64,000 nt of DNA from Bemisia tabaci (GCF_918797505.1 NC_092796.1:52916851-52980850), one strand, 5' to 3'. Shown: positions 33,846 through 43,486, numbered from the stretch's first letter. A program made the numbers and translations. The notes: generated by a model not told the origin, from the letters alone.

Positions 33846-34073
33846 CAGTGCATGCAAGGCTATCGATTTAGGGGGTCAAAACATGTATCCCGAGTTTGTC
33901 ACTCAAAGTCGTCTGGCTCTCTGACTATTAGTCCCGTTCCCTCTCCGTCCATACAACCAGTCCCAGACAACCATCGTTTGAGACCATCAAACTCGGGTCG
34001 CCTGGCCGGGAATCGAACCCGGGACCTCCCAATCATAGACCTAGCGCTACAACCACTACACCATAGGAGGCCG
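33845..34073 (-). mobile_element. tRNA-derived SINE-like head and body
   Basis: On the minus strand a tRNA-like segment (about 34,073-34,000) contains an A box TGGTGTAGTGG (34,063-34,053) and a perfect B box GGTTCGATTCC (34,019-34,009), with a T arm CCGGG/CCCGG. The acceptor and anticodon stems pair poorly, so it is not a working tRNA. The transcript direction leads into CGTCTGGCTCTCTGACTAT-type sequence, the outer end of the foldback arm. On the left side of the foldback the tRNA-like head is missing. The A and B boxes would act as an internal RNA polymerase III promoter. Confidence 0.75.
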
Positions 34074-34399
34074 ACTTTTGCTTTATGTCACATTCATTTC
34101 TGTCAGTTTATGATTCAGGTGAATGATCGGGGGGGGGGGGGGGGGTGAGCATTTCAAAAAAATCGGAGCCTTTTTTTTTAAAATCGTGGGTAGGGGAACG
34201 CTATTTCGACTCAACTATAAACGACTATAATCGACGACTATAATATAACTATAATCGAATATAAACAATAGAAGAATATACAAGGTTGGGTTGAAACCTA
34301 ACATGCGACTTTTTCAACTTGAAGATGGGCCGGAATGCATACGCTAGATTTCGCCCGCGAAATGTAAGATCAGCCCACGGCCGACGGCACGCGCGCCCG

Positions 34400-34534
34400 T
34401 AAATGGACGTATTTCTATCAAACTGAAATATTGTGTACATTTTAACAGGAGCCCTGCGACCCAGAAGAATATATGCATAACAGGGCTTACGTCATAATGC
34501 ACACAGTTCCGTTTGATAGAAATACGTCCATTTA
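34400..34534. repeat. Perfect 24-bp inverted repeat, 135-bp element
   Basis: 34,400-34,423 and 34,511-34,534 are exact reverse complements (core AATGGACGTATTTCTATC). The space between is GC-mixed and non-coding. It adjoins the start of the dispersed repeat that follows. Confidence 0.85.
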
Positions 34535-34862
34535 TGAAAATTAGCGCAAACAGCACACTAAGTCAACGCACTGAGAGTCATCTATCCGTAGATCGCGGTC
34601 GGACCACTATAAAACGCCTTCAATTGCGCGTGATACTTTGCAACACACCGAAGTTGATATAGTTGTATTCTTAGGTTGGAACCTAACTGAAAAATAATTG
34701 CTCTACCAAATAAGGCATGTGAACCCGTTTACTGCTGTGTTTCAAGTCACTTTTCATATTTTATGACTATGATCGCCCCTGACAAATAATGTAAGCCTCA
34801 ATTGACCTTCAAAGAAAGAATTATCACTGTATAAATGTGGCCAACGAAAGAGGCTCGCTCTC
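34535..34862 (+). repeat. Dispersed 350-bp repeat, copy 1
   Basis: Shares AGCACACTAAGTCAACGCA, GATCGCGGTCGGACCACTAT, AAAACGCCTTCAA, a TTAGGTTGGAACCTAA hairpin, and GTGGCCAACGAAAGAGGCTC with copies at 52.6 and 61.4 kb, all in the same orientation. This copy lacks the ACTCATCGTTTGGCATTCC segment at the start. An ACTATAAAACGCC string resembles a TATA box. The class is unknown. Confidence 0.85.
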
Positions 34863-35541
34863 GCAATAGGGTACACGTGTAGTTGGGATGAGTGTTTTCC
34901 TCCGGCATGTGCAACCTGACTCACCACGAAATTAACGTAGCTGCATGTTGTGTCACAACCTAATTCGGTATTTATTTCATTACTTTACCCTCAGTGTATT
35001 ATTGAAATGCCGAGTTCGTCTTTCGGAAAGCATCTCAATTTGTTAGAGTCGCGTTACAAGCCCTTGCCACAGGAGCGTCTAAATTTTGGATCGAAATAGC
35101 CGTGACACGCTCGTGGAAAACACTGAAATTGTACCTATTGTAAAAGCCGTGGGCAGATCTCAGATTGTACGCGCAAAATCTATCGTATGAAACCCGGCCC
35201 GCCGCGCCGCGGAGTTAAAATAGTTGCACATTGGGTCCGAACCCCACTTGGAATAATAGGGATTTGTTTATGTGGAAATTGAACTTAACATATAATAAAT
35301 GATGTAAACTACTCTGTTGTTTGCAACATCCACTCTATTTTTAAAAGTTACAATGTGGAAAATTCTAATGTGCAGAAGTTCACAATAAATGCTTAGTTTC
35401 AAAAAAAAAAAAAAATTGAACTTGGAATATTCTTCTATCATTCTAAGCTCCGCGCATTATTCAAATGCCGAGTTTGTCTTTCGGAAAGATAACTCAGTTG
35501 GTTTATATCGCGTCATTTTGTTTGTATTCAATGCCTTTTCT
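34863..35541. other. Unassigned sequence with a short direct repeat
   Basis: AATGCCGAGTTCGTCTTTCGGAAAG near 35,008 recurs as AATGCCGAGTTTGTCTTTCGGAAAG near 35,465. There is a 15-bp A run at about 35,401. No gene was recognised. Confidence 0.45.
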
Positions 35542-35549
35542 CTGTTCAC

Positions 35550-35714
35550 CAGTGGTGTGGCGTGCTTTGCGATATATCGATTGTCATGCCATTTAAACCT
35601 ATGGAAAAGGATCGATAAATAGGGTGTTCGCAGCAAACGCCTTTATAATCGATTCTGTACCGTAGGTTTAAATGGCATAACAATCGATATATCGCAATTC
35701 ACGCCACGCTACTG
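35550..35714. mobile_element. hAT-type MITE, GTGGCGTGGCG family, copy 3, TSD CTGTTCAC
   Basis: 165-bp palindrome starting CAGTGGTGTGGCGTGC and ending CACGCCACGCTACTG, with perfect 8-bp duplications CTGTTCAC at 35,542-35,549 and 35,715-35,722. Interior TATCGATTGTCATGCC and CCTATGGAAAAGGATCG as in the other copies. Confidence 0.93.
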
Positions 35715-36223
35715 CTGTTCACTTAGAAGCATCGGGGGTGTCGCAAGGGGCATTCTCGGATGATTCCAATTCCAAAGGGGGCAATGGAAAATTACAAAAT
35801 GAATTTCACTTCAAGTAAGATTATTTTACTATCTGCCGAGGCATTTGACAAAATGCCTGATTTGATTATTTGCCTGCGACGTATGCATTTCAATTTCAGT
35901 CTCATGGAGTAACTGTATAGCGGTTGATTTTCAATCGGATACGATCGGCACTGCTGAATTTTAATGAATAATGAATAAGATCATGAATATGCGCACTTGC
36001 ACGCAGCACGCACTCCTCTTCAAACAATCGAAGTTGAGACCGGAACATTTCCAGTTGTGTCTGGTCCCATTCGTTGCACAATAATATTCTCGTTACTTGA
36101 CTCCACTCTGCGAGTGTTGAGTGTTGAGGGCGCGTCAGTAATTATTAGTACCGTGTTTGTCAAATCGTGATACGAACTGGGGCAGTTTTCCTCTAAAGAG
36201 AAGCGAGCGACATCAGAAGTTGC

Positions 36224-36388
36224 CAGAGGCGGGACCAGCAATTTGGCAACAACGGATTTCCTGACCATTTAAACCTATGCTAAATGATCGATTCTTGTCG
36301 GAGCACCTGGCCCCTCCAAGAATCGATACTTTTCCACAGGTTTAAATGGAGGAAATCCGGTGTTGCCGAGTTGCTGGATCCGTCAATG
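36224..36388. mobile_element. hAT-type MITE, second subfamily, TSD GAAGTTGC
   Basis: 165-bp palindrome with termini CAGAGGCGGGACCAGCAA and TTGCTGGATCCGTCAATG and perfect 8-bp duplications GAAGTTGC (36,216-36,223 and 36,389-36,396). It keeps the CCATTTAAACCTATG/GGTTTAAATGG module of the GTGGCGTGGCG family but has its own ends and a different centre (GGAGCACCTGGCCCCTCC). Confidence 0.88.
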
Positions 36389-36399
36389 GAAGTTGCTAA

Positions 36400-36605
36400 C
36401 TTTTGTTGACAATTTCGTTTAATAAAAAGAAAACAATCGTGCGGATTTTCTCCAAAATTTCAGGGAATATCTTTCCTGGTATGAACCGAATTCCCTAAAA
36501 TTTCCAAGAGAAATATTACCACTATTCTCTTGTGTTGAAAAATTCAAGTATTGTTCAAAGAAATTTGGCAACAGCAGAGATGTCGGTTCCCTTTCGACCG
36601 AGTTA
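36400..36605. mobile_element. Diverged partial copy of GGAC...GTCC family A
   Basis: CGTGCGGATTTTCTCC, AATTTCCAAGAGAA and the final AAATTTGGCAACAGCAGAGA followed by GGTTCCCTTTCGACCGAGTT match the family A interior and right end. The left end is not identifiable. Confidence 0.45.
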
Positions 36606-36657
36606 GCATGATGGTGTCGTCGAGTTATGCCTGAGTCTTTTTTTTATTACATTAATT

Positions 36658-36910
36658 GGACAGCGTTAAACAGAAAGGAACCAAGCCACATCAGCTATTG
36701 CGAAATATAATCGGGCAATTTAATTTTTTACATGAAAACGGCTGTGCGGATTTTTGTGCAAATTTCTATGAATTTTCTCCACAATACAAAGCGAATTCCT
36801 TAAAATTTTCAAAAGAATCCGCACAAGCGTTCTCTCGTAAACAATCTAATTCCCCTGTTAAATTTGGCAATAGCTGATGTGGCTTGGTTCCTTTCTGTTT
36901 AATGTGGTCC
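36658..36910. mobile_element. GGAC...GTCC family A MITE, 253 bp, TSD AATT
   Basis: Begins GGACAGCGTTAAACAGAAAG and ends CTTTCTGTTTAATGTGGTCC, flanked by AATT (36,654-36,657 and 36,911-36,914). The arms also share GGAACCAAGCCACATCAGC and its mirror. Its length equals the nested copy at 15.2 kb. Confidence 0.92.
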
Positions 36911-36914
36911 AATT

Positions 36915-37772
36915 TAAAGTGCCCATGTATGAATGAATGTATAGGTACCGCAATTGCCGCAAGTCCCTCTCATATTTGACCAAGGTGTTATTTTTTTCCA
37001 AAAGTACTAATAAGGGGCCAAAAATGACGATAACATCATTGAATTGAATGGAAATATACGTACATAATCGCACGAGGGAATACTTACCAATGCAGTTGAT
37101 TTAGAAGTTCAATTTTAAACCATCGCAGTTTTTCCAAAGAAATGGGGAACCAATGAAGAGGAGAAAGAAACTGGTGAAAGTCTTGACGAAACCTTCCTTG
37201 ATGGTGCCCCCAAACTAGTACGTGAGAATAGATTTGACGATCAACAAGTCATCCATTTTCATCACCATTTTTTTTTTGTTGATTTTGATTCCCCATTTAA
37301 TTATGAAACTGAAATCACCCCGATACCCCCAAACAGTATTTTCCATAAACTAGCCTTGTTTTCCCGAACTTGCTCATGCTTGCCTTTCCTTTAACTGAAT
37401 TAAATAAACTTTTAGGAGAATCAAACGAAGGTAAACGTAAGGTGTGATATTCGCACAACATGTTTGATTTTAAATATGAAATAAAATGTGTAAATTAAAT
37501 TAGAATTAAATGTCTCCTTTTTATATAAGCTACAGTAAGGAGTAAGGTTTCAGGAAATGAGCAAAATAATGGGGCTAATAATATTGGATAGAACCATAAC
37601 GCGTGCAACTAAACGTGGTTTCCCTGCGTAAAATTAAATGTATTTTTATCGGATACTGTCATAAATATTTGATTCGTTTCGAGGAGCGTTAGACAAGGAT
37701 CAAGTGAGACGAACGACCCTGGAAATCTGTGATTGGAAAGAGAAGGGCTACGGGGGAAGCGCTAAATATTAA
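36915..37772. other. Unassigned sequence
   Basis: No gene or repeat family was recognised. Confidence 0.4.
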
Positions 37773-38331
37773 TGGACCACTAGACACGGTACGAATTTAA
37801 GCAATCTGATACATGTTTACTAACCAGAATTTTACGTAAAACACGATTCGCACAACGAAAATTACTGAACCCAACTCCTAACTACGACATTAACGTTTTT
37901 ATTTCACATTGGTTACGAGGAATTTGAACTGCCCGCTCACAAGAAACTCTAATTGTAAGCTCTACGTGAGTCAAACCGCGCACTACAACGGTTTCAGCAA
38001 GCTTCTCAATCAAGCAATGTTCATTTCCCAACCTTGTGTTGTTCAAACTATTAGCAATTTGCCATAGCTATGAGCTAAAGCGTCAAAATTGAGGTTGCCA
38101 GATTTTTATATCGCAGAGACTGTCATGATAACGTTTAGCGCGCGATGTGAATCACGCAGACCATTGAGTTTTCATGAGCGGATGGTTTCAATTCATGCAC
38201 CAAGAATCATTAAATATCTTCGTAAGGAGTTAATTTCGGTAATTTTTGTTGTGCGCATCGTGTTTTACGTAAAATTTTAGTTACAAAACATGCATCAGAA
38301 TGCTGAAATTCGTACCTTGTGCAGTGGTCCA
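37773..38331. mobile_element. 559-bp palindromic element, TIR TGGACCACTAGAC, second copy
   Basis: Starts TGGACCACTAGACACGGTAC and ends GTACCTTGTGCAGTGGTCCA. The interior matches the 10.2-kb copy in reverse order, as shown by GCGCGCGATGTGAATCACG here and GTGATTCACATCGCGCGC there. The flanks are ATTAA and TTGTC with no clear TSD. Confidence 0.8.
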
Positions 38332-38774
38332 TTGTCGACATGAGCATCCGGCTGCGGAGAATGACGATTTATTGTGACAGGAGTAGGATTCTCTTCGACG
38401 CCCGTTCGGAACGAACAATTTATTTTGAAATTTTTTGAATCTGCACGTTGGCGTGGATCGGCTCACAGCAACTATCCAAAATTACAAATCATACGGATGT
38501 AATCCGACAATTATATGGCGATAACTCATTCTCGTCATGACAATCTGCGGCTGGCCGAAGCAAGTCGTAGGCTCTTTCGGCGGCTAATACGAGCTTTTCA
38601 TTACATGGAAACCGCCAAACTGTCACTTTTTGTAGCGATGCGGGAGTTACCTGATCAGGCTATTCATTTCAATATTTTCCCAGCTCCTGAGCAACATAAC
38701 CGCAATTTGACGCACGAGTCTTTTGACGGAGGGGTTTTGTATCTGCTCTCGTGTACTTTTATATTTAGTACTTT
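38332..38774. other. Unassigned sequence
   Basis: Holds a 96-codon plus frame starting at 38,515 with no recognised motif. The frame runs into the MITE fragment that follows, so it is probably not a gene. Confidence 0.4.
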
Positions 38775-38932
38775 TTCCTTAAAATTTTCAGATATTTTAG
38801 ATTAAATTGCGTAATAAATTGTCTGAAAATTTTGAAGTATAATTTTCACAATTTCCCAGTGAATTCGGGCTTTATCGGAGGAAATTTGGCAACGTCTGAA
38901 GGCTCATACGACGTTCTTCCTTAGCACGACAG
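38775..38932. mobile_element. CTGCCGTGCTAAGG-family MITE, right part only
   Basis: AAATTTTCAGATATTTTAG, GGAAATTTGGCAACGTCTG and the terminus CTTCCTTAGCACGACAG match the family. The left arm is lost. Confidence 0.7.
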
Positions 38933-39281
38933 TATACTTCGTCGGCCCGCGTTTCGATATTCGCTCATATGAAAATAAGAACTGACACCGCGTGTCACTA
39001 GATAACACATCGTTGCAGCCCGACTAGGCTCTGTCAGATTTGTAACAAGACTTGGAGTTGCGTGCCCTACTTCCGTAGTTTCATGATTACCCGCTGCATT
39101 TCCTTCAACTTGGTCTCCCCCGACCGCTCATCTCAAGCTACATTCTGATTTCCTGATGCTTTCCCCATCTTCGATAGCAAATTTGACGGCTTGGCTTCTC
39201 TCCCTCTGTCATCCGAAATCCATGCATGTCCGAAACACTCAGAGTCGTGTCCGTAGATGCCAAATTTCCCACAAATTGTCT

Positions 39282-39543
39282 CATATCGACGGTGAAACTA
39301 CCAGACCACGTATCTCGTTTGCGGTGTTTAAAAATCTCCACTCACATTTCATTTTTTGAAGGTGGTCAAATCAATATCATTCCTTACAATTTTCACAGAT
39401 TTTTCTCCGCACCAAGAAGAAAAATCACGGTAGTTTTCACGAATTGACAGTGAGTAGTTTCCTATTAAAAAAATAAAGTATGACAGGAAGTCTGCGACGT
39501 CGCAAACCGAGATACGTGGTTTGGTAGTTTCACCGTCGATATG
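39282..39543. mobile_element. CATATCGACGGTGAAAC-family MITE, copy 1
   Basis: 262-bp palindrome with ends CATATCGACGGTGAAACTAC and GTAGTTTCACCGTCGATATG and an inner pair at GCGACGTCGCAAACCGAG. TGTCT flanks both sides (39,277-39,281 and 39,544-39,548), suggesting a 5-bp TSD, though other copies do not confirm it. Confidence 0.82.
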
Positions 39544-39706
39544 TGTCTCCCACCCAGGTACAATATATTTTAGAGACCCCCACAATCAATGGCGTAACTA
39601 TCACCTCTGCCACACTCGCCGGGCTGGAGGGAGGGGGGGGGGGGGGGTGTGTAAAAGTTCCTAGTTACGTCCCTGCCCGCAATGCTATCTTCCCTTTTGT
39701 GTTTAA

Positions 39707-40150
39707 GGTGATTCGACAGTTGCATTTTTTTGTGTCAGAGCGACGTGCGATATATTGCATCAATTCATTCCATGATTTCAGCTACTTGTCATTTTTTTCG
39801 AATTTTGAGATCGCACTTCTGTCGTCATGAGACTGAAGAATTCAAGTACCAAATTTGACAAAGAAATTCAACGTGATATAGGCAGGGTTTTTTTTAGAGG
39901 ACAAATATCGCTTTCGATACTGATATCTAAACTGCACTCGAATGCGACTGTTTTCCTCTGATAAAACCCTGCCCTTATCACGTTGCATTTCTTTGTTAAA
40001 TTTGGCACATGAAAAATTCTTCAGTCTCATGACAACAGAAGTGCGATCTCAAAATTCGAAAAAAATGACAAGTAGCTGCAATTATGGAACGAATTGATGC
40101 GATACATCGCACGTCACTCTGACCTAAAAAATGCCAACCGTCAAATCACC
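39707..40150. mobile_element. 444-bp palindromic element, TTAA-flanked
   Basis: Ends GGTGATTCGACAGTTGC and GGTTGACGGTTTAGTGG-type mirror (GCCAACCGTCAAATCACC), flanked by TTAA at 39,703-39,706 and 40,151-40,154. Long arms pair through GAGCGACGTGCGATATAT and GACAAGTAGCTG. TTAA fits piggyBac- or Kolobok-like insertion, but the second copy at 55.8 kb lacks it. Confidence 0.78.
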
Positions 40151-40899
40151 TTAAGTTTCTTTCGGAAGGTAACTCTTAAATTTCGTAATGATGACCAATG
40201 ATCAAAGAGTTGAGTAACTGGTACGGCAATCCCCACCTAATTTGCAAAAACTCGCCTTGCAAAATGCTCACCGCGACATTCATCGGTCATCGTCGGGCAA
40301 AAAATATCGGTGACCTCCAAATTCACTCTTGCATCTCTTAATTACATTGCTTAAACTGTTAGTGCCTGCGAAGCCTCTAAAATATATTGTCGCTACGTTG
40401 GAGGTGAAAATTAGTTGAGTTACTATATGAATACAAATGCCCTCTACTATTTCACCGATGAAGCAAGAGACGATTCATACATTGCAACAACTTGGTTATT
40501 CAGTTGCATTTTGAGCTCTCCCTGAGCCTCCGCGGGGGAAAAATCCGTTTGGTTTCCACTGCAAATGACACGGCTGGAGGGAGTGGAGGGCTCCGATAAA
40601 TTAGCTCCAAGGGAGCACAAATGTATCGAGTAATTAAGAGCTTAATTTCAACCCCCGCTGAGGCCACGATCCAGGATGAGGGGGATGACCACCGGCTAGT
40701 CCGATCATCGGCCGGGAGGGGCTTAAACACCGTGCTCGTTGCTCTTTAGCCAACACGCGCTGTTGCCAATTTTTGTTTATGATTATGTTGCCTTTAACCC
40801 CTAGAAGTTATAGACTCTTGCATGAATTGGCAAATCTGTTGAGAAATTCATAGAAGGTGGCTGGAGCAGTGGAGGAGGTTATCTCTTCGAATAATAATT

Positions 40900-41036
40900 G
40901 GACTACATTTTGCAATTTGGAACTATAAATTCTGGCTCTTTTGGAAAAACACTTATGTGCATAGGGAAACTCATGGCACATACGTTGTTTTTAAACCGGG
41001 CTAGAATTTATAGTTCCAAATTGCAAAATGTAGTCC
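40900..41036. mobile_element. GGAC...GTCC family B MITE, copy 2, TSD AATT
   Basis: 137-bp palindrome with ends GGACTACATTTTGCAATTTG and GCAAAATGTAGTCC and flanking AATT (40,896-40,899 and 41,037-41,040). It differs from the 25.3-kb copy mostly by compensated changes in both arms near the tips (GCA versus ACA). Confidence 0.9.
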
Positions 41037-41105
41037 AATTACTCTCGCGATTGAGAACCGGAAGTGCTCCCGCCCTCAAGTTAGCGACTTACTGCGTCCA
41101 GAACA

Positions 41106-41357
41106 CTGCCGTGCTAAGGAAAAACGCCCTATGAGCCCTCAGGCATTGCCAAATTTCCTCTGGCATATCATTGATTTTCAATAAATTTTTTGAATATTTT
41201 TCTGCCAATTTCTCAGATAATTTTGTTTGTAATTGGATCTGAAGTGTCTGAAAATTTCAAGAAAAAATATTCATAAGTTTCTTCAAAAATAAACATCTTA
41301 TTCCCGGAAATTATGAAACTCTCGAATGTTCATATGACGTTTTCCTTAGCACGGTAG
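41106..41357. mobile_element. CTGCCGTGCTAAGG-family MITE, copy 4
   Basis: 252-bp palindrome from CTGCCGTGCTAAGG to CCTTAGCACGGTAG. The flanks AACA and AAGA match at three of four bases. Confidence 0.88.
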
Positions 41358-41410
41358 AAGAGCTCATGAGGTTAATAAATACTGAGAAGCAGCAAGAGGT
41401 AGAATTTTCT

Positions 41411-41525
41411 TCAATGAACTGCGTTTTGCAATAAGGAACTATTATTTTCGGCTCGCTTACAGAAGCACCTATAATCGTACAGGCAAACGAATGGCACACA
41501 TGTTGTTTTTAAAATGAGCCACCTT
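41411..41525. mobile_element. Family B MITE fragment
   Basis: GAACTGCGTTTTGCAATAAGG, AACTATTATTTTCGGCTCG and CAAACGAATGGCACACATG match the left and central parts of the 137-bp family. The right terminus is missing. Confidence 0.6.
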
Positions 41526-41565
41526 TTTTTGTCAGTGTGCTGTTATGTAGGGTATAGGGTATATC

Positions 41566-42085
41566 GACGGTGCAAGTCGGCAATCACATATCGACGGTGA
41601 AAGTCGGCAATCACATAACTCGGTTTGCGACGTCGCAGACTTCCTGTCATACTTTATTTTTTAAATGGAAAACTACTCAACGGCAATTCTTTAAAACTGT
41701 CATGATTTTTCTTCTCAATGCGAAGAAAATTCTGCAAAAACTTCAAGAAATAATATCAATTTGTTCTCCTTTATAAAAATGACGTAGAGACGGAGATTTT
41801 CAGACACCGCAAACGAGTTATGTGATTGCCGACTTTCACCGTCGATATCTCGTTTGCGGTGTCTGAAAATCTCCGCTTCTATGTTATTTTTTTAAAGGAG
41901 AACAAATTGACATCATTCTTTGAAGTTTTTGTAGAATTTTCTTCGCACAGAGAAGAAAAATCACAGCAGTTTTAAAGAATTACCGTTGAGTAGTTTTCCG
42001 TTAAAAAATAAAGCATGACAAGAAGTCTGCGACGTCGCAAACCGAGTTATGTGATTGCCGACTTACACCTTCGATATGTCTCAAG
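41566..42085. mobile_element. Two CATATCGACGG-family units joined head to head
   Basis: A first palindrome runs from ATATCGACGGTGAAAGTC (about 41,588) to GACTTTCACCGTCGATAT (about 41,851). A second follows at once from CTCGTTTGCGGTGTC to about 42,081. An extra terminal repeat sits at 41,561-41,587. The internal stretches (GTCATGATTTTTCTTC against GAAGAAAAATCACAGC) are inverted between the units, so the composite is itself a larger inverted repeat. Confidence 0.75.
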
Positions 42086-42235
42086 TCCCCCGTCCCTGAT
42101 TCCTCCTAACTTTCCAATCAAGATGTCGAGTTTCTCGGGGGGTATATTGCATGGTACCCATGGAGATTAGGTATGCAGGCGTATTTTATGGATGACTGCG
42201 CAACAACGCTCGGAATTCCTCAAGCTGAGCGAATG

Positions 42236-43177
42236 CTGCCGTGCTAAGGAAAAACGCCGTATGAACCTTTAGGCATTGCCAAATTTCCTTCGATAAAACG
42301 CAAATATCCTGGTAAGTTTTTGAATATTTTTCTTCCAATTTTTCAGATAATGTTGTTTGCAATTTCACCTGAAGTTCCTGACAATTTCAAGGAAAAATAT
42401 TCATTACACAATCCCACCTATAATAGTTACCCGACCTATGTCAGCAATTCTTTCGTTCACGATAACTATCGTTAGATTTACGTTAGCTTTTTCAAATTTT
42501 GCAATTTTGTCCATTTTGGTCTTATGAAGAACTGTATAAATTTTTGGTTAAATCGCATTTACCGTTTACTTATAAACGGTAATTAACGTAAGTGCCCTAC
42601 GCTGTTTTCCACTAAACTGTTTTTATGAAAGTTCCATTCCTTGGTTTCCTTGGTAACCTTTGTTTGCCATCAGCTGATGTTTTATTTCAATTTATTTTTT
42701 TATTTTTTTCATTTTTTTTTCTTTCTTTTTTAATAAATCATTGCTAGGTTAGTTCTAATTTTTTTGCGATCATTTATTCTACCTGCTCCCCATACCACCA
42801 TTTTTTCGGGGTTATAGATATTTTAGCGGCCTCTAGACCCGTGACTCCAGTCACGGGCATTTCGCTAATATTCATATAAAGAACCCCGTACAGACCTTAT
42901 GGGAGAGCGAAGCCTCAATTTACGCACATAAAACGGCGAATATCTCGAAAACCGCTCGTGAGATATTTTTCGGCCCATGAGAACTTTCGATCAGAATGAC
43001 TAGCAGAGCAACATATCCAAGTTTCAACAGATTCTGGAGAGAGCCATTTCCCATAAGTTCTGTGCGGGGTTCTTTCAAGGAAAAATATTCATAACACTCC
43101 TGAAAAAATAAACATTTTATCTCGGGAAATTTGGCAACTCTTGAATTTTCATACGGCGTTCTCCCTGAGCACGGCAG
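42236..43177. mobile_element. CTGCCGTGCTAAGG-family MITE, copy 5, interrupted, TSD AATG
   Basis: The left half starts CTGCCGTGCTAAGG and the right half ends CTGAGCACGGCAG. AATG flanks the whole (42,232-42,235 and 43,178-43,181). Removing the 668-bp insert and one copy of its 20-bp direct repeat leaves 254 bp, the normal family length, proving the two halves were one element. Confidence 0.9.
42405..43072. mobile_element. 668-bp insertion flanked by a 20-bp direct repeat
   Basis: Bounded by TTTCAAGGAAAAATATTCAT at 42,385-42,404 and 43,073-43,092. A 20-bp duplication is long for a cut-and-paste DNA element and fits target-primed retroposition, yet no poly(A) tail is at either end. The right third holds its own inverted pair, GAACCCCGTACAGACCTTAT (42,881) with ATAAGTTCTGTGCGGGGTTC (ending 43,072). 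T-rich stretch near 42,694-42,731. No coding frame. Confidence 0.75.
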
Positions 43178-43486
43178 AATGGGAAAGCGATTAGCGGGTA
43201 GCGCGGGTAGCATAGGGTTGAGGCGCTTCCAAGAGCGATAAATAAAGAACTGGGCGCTGAGCGGGGCTCCTTTAATATGCCAATAGCAGGATCGGAATCG
43301 GAATAAAAATATTTTACTGCATTGTCCAGCGGGGTCCAGCGATATTTCCACACCCGCCAAGTACTCGCGGTCTTTCAAGAAGATGAAGAGAATTCACATT
43401 TTCACTCAATTCAACATTCAGAATTTAAACGGCCTCAAGAAATCGCTCTACAGCATCCTTTGAGGAATCTCAGGTTGCATTATCTA

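Larger units (their letters stand above)
29274..33928. mobile_element. Large foldback structure with 1.4-kb near-identical arms
   Basis: From ATAGTCAGAGAGCCAGACG at the left to CGTCTGGCTCTCTGACTAT at the right, the sequence reads as its own reverse complement over about 1.4 kb per arm (29,274-30,665 and 32,530-33,928). An 80-codon frame is identical in the two arms (30,076-30,318 plus; 32,884-33,126 minus), and I noticed only isolated single-base differences. Each arm holds three 142-bp tandem units outside, then about 180-bp degenerate units. The loop contains a second, more diverged inverted pair. Tandem-repeat-bearing arms recall Foldback elements, but no transposase or clear TSD is present. 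An assembly or read-hairpin artefact is an alternative for the near identity. Confidence 0.8.

Noticed and set aside
34000..34073. A functional tRNA gene on the minus strand.
   Set aside because: A and B boxes are good, but the acceptor and anticodon stems do not pair well and no anticodon is convincing. A SINE head fits better.
42920..43378. 152-codon minus-strand frame, the longest after the one above.
   Set aside because: It runs across the 668-bp insert and the right half of a MITE, so it cannot be an ancestral gene.
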